64,000 nt of DNA, taken from assembly GCA_030549335.1 (NCBI GenBank), contig CM060186.1:26706689-26770688 (forward strand), written 5' to 3'. Positions 58,416 to 64,000 of this stretch are shown piece by piece. Source of the DNA: Pontederia crassipes (taxonomy: Eukaryota; Streptophyta; Magnoliopsida; Commelinales; Pontederiaceae). The first letter of the stretch is position 1. Each line of letters opens with the position of its first letter. The notes beneath the pieces are model-generated. The model searched no databases. It worked only from the letters and a program-made list of their open reading frames with translations, and was not told the DNA's origin. A program made the position numbers and the translations under genes.

Positions 58416-59750
58416 GGGGGGTGGGGGGGATGTTGGTTGGAGGACAGCTCAGCTCCTGTGTATGACTCATGTAGCACCCACATTCGCATTGTCCGATGTT
58501 GATGAATGATGACAATGCGTATGGGAGGTGTACTTGTTTTGTAGTGTTTCAATCGCAATTTCTCGGAGAGTTTAAAATTGAACGAGAAAAAAATCAACTG
58601 ATGGATCGGTTGAAAATCGATCCAGAAAAAAGTAAGATAACTTACGACCAATAGGGGTGAAAGTTCGTTTTTGGGTCTAAAAAAATTATTTGTTATTGAG
58701 TCGGATTCAAAAATTATCGTTCATTTTTTTCGAACCTTTTATTTTAATAAATAATATTTTTTAAAATATATATATAATAAATATTAATTTATTTAATTTT
58801 ATAACTAAATATAGGATATAGTGTTGGAATTATTAAATTACAGCGTCATAATGTCATAAGAATATATTAAATTATATAAAGAATTATTACACCAATAATA
58901 AAATAAATGATTACATCTAAATTAATTGTATAAATAAAAGCAGATTTTATGAGCTCCTATGATTTTTTTTATGGGAAGTTTAAATGGATCAATTTTGCTC
59001 TATTTAAAAATTATCTTAAATCGTATTCGGTTCTCATTTTTTCTTATCGAATAGATTTTTCAATTCGATCAAATTTTCCTTACACTCCTAATGATCAGTA
59101 TATAAATATATATTTTAAACAATTAAAAATATATTATTTTATTTTACTTAATAGACATTTTTCTACAATTAGTTTTTCTAAATTATTAGTAATATGAAGT
59201 TAAATTATTTTATTTTATCACATTGTCTTATTTATTTTGTTATAATTTATATGTAATATGAATTGTCCTGTAGATTGTTGTCACTCAAGATTTTATCTCC
59301 TCTTATTTATGTCATTTTCAATTTTAAACAAATAAAATATAAAATAATACAAAAATTTATATAATAAAAACATTATCATCATTATTATTATTAATTTACT
59401 TTAAAGTTATTATTCAGACGAATTGCATATTATTATTAATTATTATTTTGAATATTACATATATTTATTACTAATATTTTAATATAAAAAAATTTATTAA
59501 TTTATTAGTATTACTATAATTTTATAATTTATTTGTTCAAGTTTTTTTATCGAACTAAAATAAACTTTAACTTGGTATTTTAGTAAAAAATATGTATTAA
59601 CTATTAATCTTTATTAAAAGTAAATTAGTAAATAAAAGTAATGCACATCGTTAGTAATTTAATAAATAATATTTTTATGTCAGGTAAAGTAGATTGTTAG
59701 GTAATGTAGCAAACATCCGGTAATTTGAAAAGATAATATAGTAAACGTTA
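58154..59750. other. 3' flank of the NHL gene and AT-rich intergenic
   Basis: A G-run (about 29 consecutive G) then TGGGGGGTGGGGGGG lies at 58385-58429. The rest is AT-rich without supported genes. Confidence 0.5.
58385..58429 (+). repeat. Long poly-G tract
   Basis: About 29 consecutive G followed by two more G runs, 232 bp after the NHL stop codon. It could form a G-quadruplex. Its exact length is probably uncertain in the assembly. Confidence 0.85.
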
Positions 59751-59759
59751 TTAGTGGCT

Positions 59760-60290
59760 ACATTTGGCAATTGGAATCATGGTTTCATCGAGTTTCATGT
59801 GAATAGTTGAATTGATAGATTAGTTTGAGTTGTGTTTAAATGAAATAATGGGGAATTAGCGAATTGATGTGATAAAAAAAATAGATGTGATGAATTAATT
59901 TTTGGTGAATTTCAAATTAAAAATATATTTTATATGTATGCAATATAATTTTGTTAATTAATAAAAAAAATTAAAAATAAAAAAGTTGTTTAAAAATATA
60001 ATATTTAAATATAAAAAATCATTTTTCTAATAAATTATATGTAATGAAATATTAACATTTTTTAATGAAATAACAAGAAATAATATTATATTAATCTGTT
60101 ATAATAAATAACTTATTTTATAAGATATATTTGAGAGAGAAAAATTAAAGGAAAAAAATAACAAATGAAATTGAAAAAAAAAATTGTCAGCATGTCATCT
60201 AACTAAAAAAAAATTGGTCCATGCTACAATGGTTCTACCAAATCGAATTACGGATTTGATTTCAATAAACGTCACGTCGTTTGATGTTAG
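59760..60290. repeat. Dispersed AT-rich repeat, copy 2
   Basis: The partner of 54655-55180. It begins near TTGGCAATTGGAATCATGG and contains TAGTTGAATTGATAGATTAG and GAATTGATGTGATAAAAAAA. Confidence 0.45.
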
Positions 60291-61663
60291 TTTCACCTAA
60301 TTTCAGTTGTCAAACGGTCGAGCAGATGACTGACGCATAAAAATAACGGAAAAGGGATTACATAGGCTATAAATTGTCACACTAAGGAAGACACATAACG
60401 TTACTGTTGTTACCGGTTTATTAAGTAATATATTAAATATAATTTTAACAGAATTATAGGGCCTCGTTAAAACAGAGGTAATCTTGGTATGTACCAATGG
60501 CCGTCGTGCACCAGACACGTGTTACACATGCTGACACGCATACATTCTTAATTTCTTAGGCCAGAACACACGATAAATCAACGAGAGTGAGTGTACGCAG
60601 CAGAATCACACTGATGAGTTTTACCCAGGCCCTTGTGAGCTTAAAAGAAACAATTTGTTGCAAGTGAAGCAGGACTTATGAGAACCTTTTTTTTACACGG
60701 GTTCGGGATCTTCGAAGATTATTATTAGTACTTAATTAATATAGAGTCGAAATAAAAGATAGAATAATATTCTCATAATCAAGTGATATTTTCAGAAATC
60801 AAATTTGTCATTACTAACTCTCAGGGTCGTTTGCTTGTTGGATATGAAGATGAGAATAAGTGAAAATATTCGAATGAATAGAAACTATTCATGCCGCTGA
60901 GATGTTATAAGACAATATTCTATTCTATCGTACCGTTTGGGAACGCATGAATAATATCTTGCAAAATGACCATTGAACCATTTGTTCTTTTCAAAAAGTA
61001 GAGTCATCAGAAGTCACACGAACAATAAAATTACATTTGTATCATCAACTCCATCGTAGAATAAGTTGTATTCCATCATTTTAGATGAATATCATAATTT
61101 GCAAAATATGATCCCGACAAGATTAAACATGCTTTGAATGTCATGCATTCATTGTCACGCCTTATTCCTATTTCGACTTCCGTCTGGCATTATTCCTTAA
61201 AATAAATACTTATTCGACTACTTATTCTGCAACCAAACGGCGCCTCAACGACTTACTAAGGCACAATTCTTGACTTCTTTTTTCTTTCTTTTTAAAGTTC
61301 AATGCTCGAATATCTTGGCTGAGCTTTTTAATTTGATAGTGTTCTAAAAGTAGTGTTTAGCGGTTTAAACATTGAGAATATTAAGAATTTATTAAAATAA
61401 ATAAATAGAATTTCATGTTTTGAATGAAAATATTAAGAATATTTCTATTAACATTTAACGATTAAAGATTTTTAATTTTCCTAATTTTATCCTTATGTAT
61501 TATTTTTCTCCCAATTTATTTTATTATTTTCTTAATTTTTTACCACCATTCAACTATATTTTTTTATATTTATGCTTGGATAATTACAAATTGTTTAGTT
61601 TTTAACAGTGGATAAAAATTTTGCTTTACTAATTAATATTTTCATCACACATTGTATAATGTA
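60291..61663. other. Intergenic sequence, nothing recognised
   Basis: No supported gene. A CACGTG-type G-box occurs in GACACGTGTTACAC near 60,515, but no gene follows it. Confidence 0.4.
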
Positions 61664-61672
61664 TAAAATTTA
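61664..61672. repeat. Target site duplication TAAAATTTA, left
   Basis: TAAAATTTA is repeated exactly at 63023-63031. Nine bases is the usual MULE duplication length. Confidence 0.8.
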
Positions 61673-63022
61673 GAGTAAAGAGTCACTGCACAACATGCAG
61701 AGCACACATCTGGAACGTTGGATGGCATTCTTTTTCGCGTTTGGTGATTTGGATGGTGAGGAGATGGAGGAGGTCGTGCGGGGCTGCCTTGGGAGCAAAG
61801 GCGAAGGAGGACATGGGCGGCGACACGACGGGGACGGCAGCGCGGGAGGAGGTCGGGGAGCTGGTGGGGGGTTGAGCGAGGGCGGAAGAGAGTGCGATGC
61901 AGAGGGCAGTGACAAAGGCTGTGCGTTCTTGGTCCATGGCGATCGCCACTCCCTCACCGCTCGCCTCCAACTCCTCCTCACGTCGCCTCCTCGCTAGCCA
62001 CCGGCATCCTGCTCTCCTGGTACTCTTGCGCTGTCCGTGTCCTCTGCCCTCACTATCTTCGACCGAGCAGCCCTACTATACCATAGAACCATTAACACAG
62101 TTCCCACTAAAACGGGCTTGAACACTAGCCATTTCCTACGGTCCCAACACCCTAGAACCTCCCTTAACCACAGGAATATAGCTCCTCCCTAATCGAGTTG
62201 TTTCTATAGGTCTTACCCTTGCTAGACTTTTTAAGACCATTCCTTGTTTTCCCTGATCTTGTATCCCACTTCTTGCTAACCAACTGACTCGGTTGGAGGC
62301 CCTCCAAACCTGAAGGAAGGCTGCTATCCCCTCGGCCTTCTTCGTTTTTGATGAAAAATAAATCGATCTCCGCAACCTCTAGAACGCGCTAGAACGTTGC
62401 TTCCTAAGATGCAAACACCTTACTACACCTTTCTAATCGAGGAAAGATCGCACCTCCTTTTATTGAGTATAATGATGAGAATCGGACTGTAATGAGTTCT
62501 AATATGCAGCGGCAAGCAGCTCCGCTTTCTCGGTCCGAGAGGTGCATTGTTGGAATTGGGTTGGAACACTCCACGTGTCGCTTGATGTAAAATAGATAGT
62601 GAATTTATTTTTGTCTTTTATTGAATCTTTTTCATGGATTGATAGATAATTAAATCGTTGACGGATCACTGGTGTCTGGATCTCCAGCCTAAGAAAATCA
62701 CTATCTCTGACACCGAGTAACTGAATTTTCCCAGAGGTTGTGAAAGATATTCCACTAGAAATATTCTTGTTATTGCTTCGACTCATATTCCCTCAAAAAG
62801 CACATTGTCATGCACCACGACTCCGGCGTCGCCCTCCTCGACGCCTCTAATGTCGTCCTCATTGTCGTCGAGGTCGACCGCCTATTACACCGTTGCCTCC
62901 TTTCCATGCACTTTCCATTCTTCTGCACGAAGGAATAAAAGGGTCGTGGGATGACATCCGACAACCCAAATGCACGTTGCGCAGACAGCTTAGCACGCAC
63001 GCTATGCAGCACCTCTTTACTC
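61673..63022. mobile_element. Non-autonomous MULE, possibly carrying captured gene fragments
   Basis: The ends GAGTAAAGAGTCACTGCACA and, in reverse complement at the right, GAGTAAAGAGGTGCTGCATA form an imperfect inverted repeat of about 40 bp. A perfect 9-bp duplication flanks it. There is no transposase. Inside are GC-rich stretches with coding-like composition (61,740-62,060 and 62,800-62,960, minus or plus strand) and an AT-rich middle. This resembles a Pack-MULE that picked up host sequence. I could not identify the donor gene. Confidence 0.72.
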
Positions 63023-63031
63023 TAAAATTTA
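63023..63031. repeat. Target site duplication TAAAATTTA, right
   Basis: Identical to 61664-61672. Confidence 0.8.
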
Positions 63032-64000
63032 TTGTAAATAAAAACTTTTATATATTTTAATAAAAGTATTAGTTGTTAGATTTTATTATATTTCATTGAG
63101 ATGTAAATAATTTCTTATTAAATTATAATAAAATTTGTATAGTAATTGAATTGAATAACTTATCATATATTCAATTACATTATTTTATATTCATCAATTT
63201 GATTCTATTGTAAATTTATCAAATATTATTTATTAACACCATAAATGAACCTCTAATACTAATTACGATATGCTATTTACTATCCGTTAATTAAAACCAT
63301 TATTTGTTTATCTTTCGAATCCAATGGTAAAATTGCGAAAAGGTCCATTCTATGAAGCTCGTGCAACCTGGTTGGCAATGGCATGCTCCCTCCTAGTGTT
63401 GTCATTGTTTCAGCCGTTCACTACAAAATTATAAGCATGTCTAGATATCATATTCATGCCAGTCGTGTAACACCTCCAAAATCAGTCCTCCTACCACGCT
63501 GGCAGTCAGATTGACAAGGGGGTGCTACACTGTCTACTACTACTTTGACTATGACTGGTCAACATATGACACACGTGGCAACAGAAACGATATAGAATCA
63601 ATGAATAAAAGGAGACTGCAGAAGAAATATCATTTGGAAAAAAAAAAGGTGTCACATTTAAGGAATAGTTCAAGAAAAGGGGAAATGCAGATAAATCAAG
63701 TAGTTCAAGCAAATATTTACATAAGTAGGGTTAAAAGCGAAAATTCAGATGTCTTTGGAATACAAGATTGAAATTAACTATTAAAGAAATAACAGAGCGA
63801 AAAGTTGTAGTGTCTTGTAAGTCATGTGCTGCCATCCTCAAGCTTTGCATCTTTCACAACCTCCCTAAGCAGGGTTCTCACCTACAAAATCTCAAAGCAG
63901 GGACATGGAATACCCGTGAGCTAATGTCCAGTACATATAGATTCATAAATGATGAAATAATAATATGATGAAATCTATACTGATAAAAGATAATCAATAA
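63032..64000. other. Intergenic sequence to window end
   Basis: Short frames of 66-86 codons at 63,511-63,968 show no recognisable domain. The stretch CGTGTAACACCTCCAAAATCAG near 63,465 resembles the end of a chromovirus-type LTR on the minus strand, but nothing else supports it. Confidence 0.35.

Noticed and set aside
62136-62786. Minus-strand frames suspected to be organelle-derived
   Set aside because: The AT-rich middle of the MULE felt organelle-like, but I could not match it to any specific plastid or mitochondrial gene, so no call is made.

Overview
The window looks like repeat-rich nuclear DNA of a flowering plant. Most of it is AT-rich intergenic sequence packed with nested transposable elements, and three ordinary genes are recognisable. 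The two intronless or nearly intronless genes have very GC-rich coding sequence set in AT-rich surroundings. This is common in monocots, so a non-grass monocot is my inference, not something shown directly. There are no operons, CRISPR arrays or prokaryotic signals.

Layout. (1) 0.57-14.57 kb is a nest. A minus-strand Ty1/copia element (LTR ends and 5-bp target duplication ATGCA still visible) encloses a plus-strand Athila-like Ty3/gypsy element with 1,796-bp LTRs, a tRNA-Asp primer site and a gag-pol broken by two stops and one frameshift. A 922-bp copy of the Athila 3' untranslated region sits outside its 5' LTR, so this is the remnant of a tandem element. (2) 15-21 kb is decayed repeat DNA. 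(3) 21.1-23.3 kb carries a minus-strand 10-exon GT31 beta-1,3-galactosyltransferase gene whose exons join in frame to a 380-residue protein. (4) 23.9-29.7 kb holds diverged copies of a FAR1-type Mutator-like element (MULE); one terminal repeat is split by a minus-strand chromovirus-like LTR. (5) 31.8-32.3 kb is a CACTA-like end. (6) 32.85-40.69 kb is a complete but decayed chromovirus-like LTR element with target duplication GGTTT. (7) 43.7-44.8 kb is a 5'-truncated LINE with an 11-bp target duplication. (8) 45.9-47.3 kb is a small fold-back MULE with a GC-rich tandem core. (9) 48.2 kb is a small plant-specific gene. (10) 48.9-54.35 kb is a MULE with about 0.2-kb terminal inverted repeats and a dead FAR1/FHY3-like transposase, itself hit by a solo LTR. 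(11) 57.2-58.15 kb is a two-exon NHL/LEA2 membrane protein gene. (12) 61.67-63.02 kb is a non-autonomous MULE with a perfect 9-bp target duplication.

The most unusual signal is a family of short near-palindromes with core CGGCCG or its near variants (TTACGGCCGTAA/TTACGGCCGA, GGCACGGCCGTGCC, TTCACGACYRTGAAG). They are scattered tens of times, each family with its own flanking bases, through the LTRs, leader and 3' untranslated region of the Athila element and the LTRs of at least two chromovirus-like families. All coordinates come from reading the sequence; no database search was possible.
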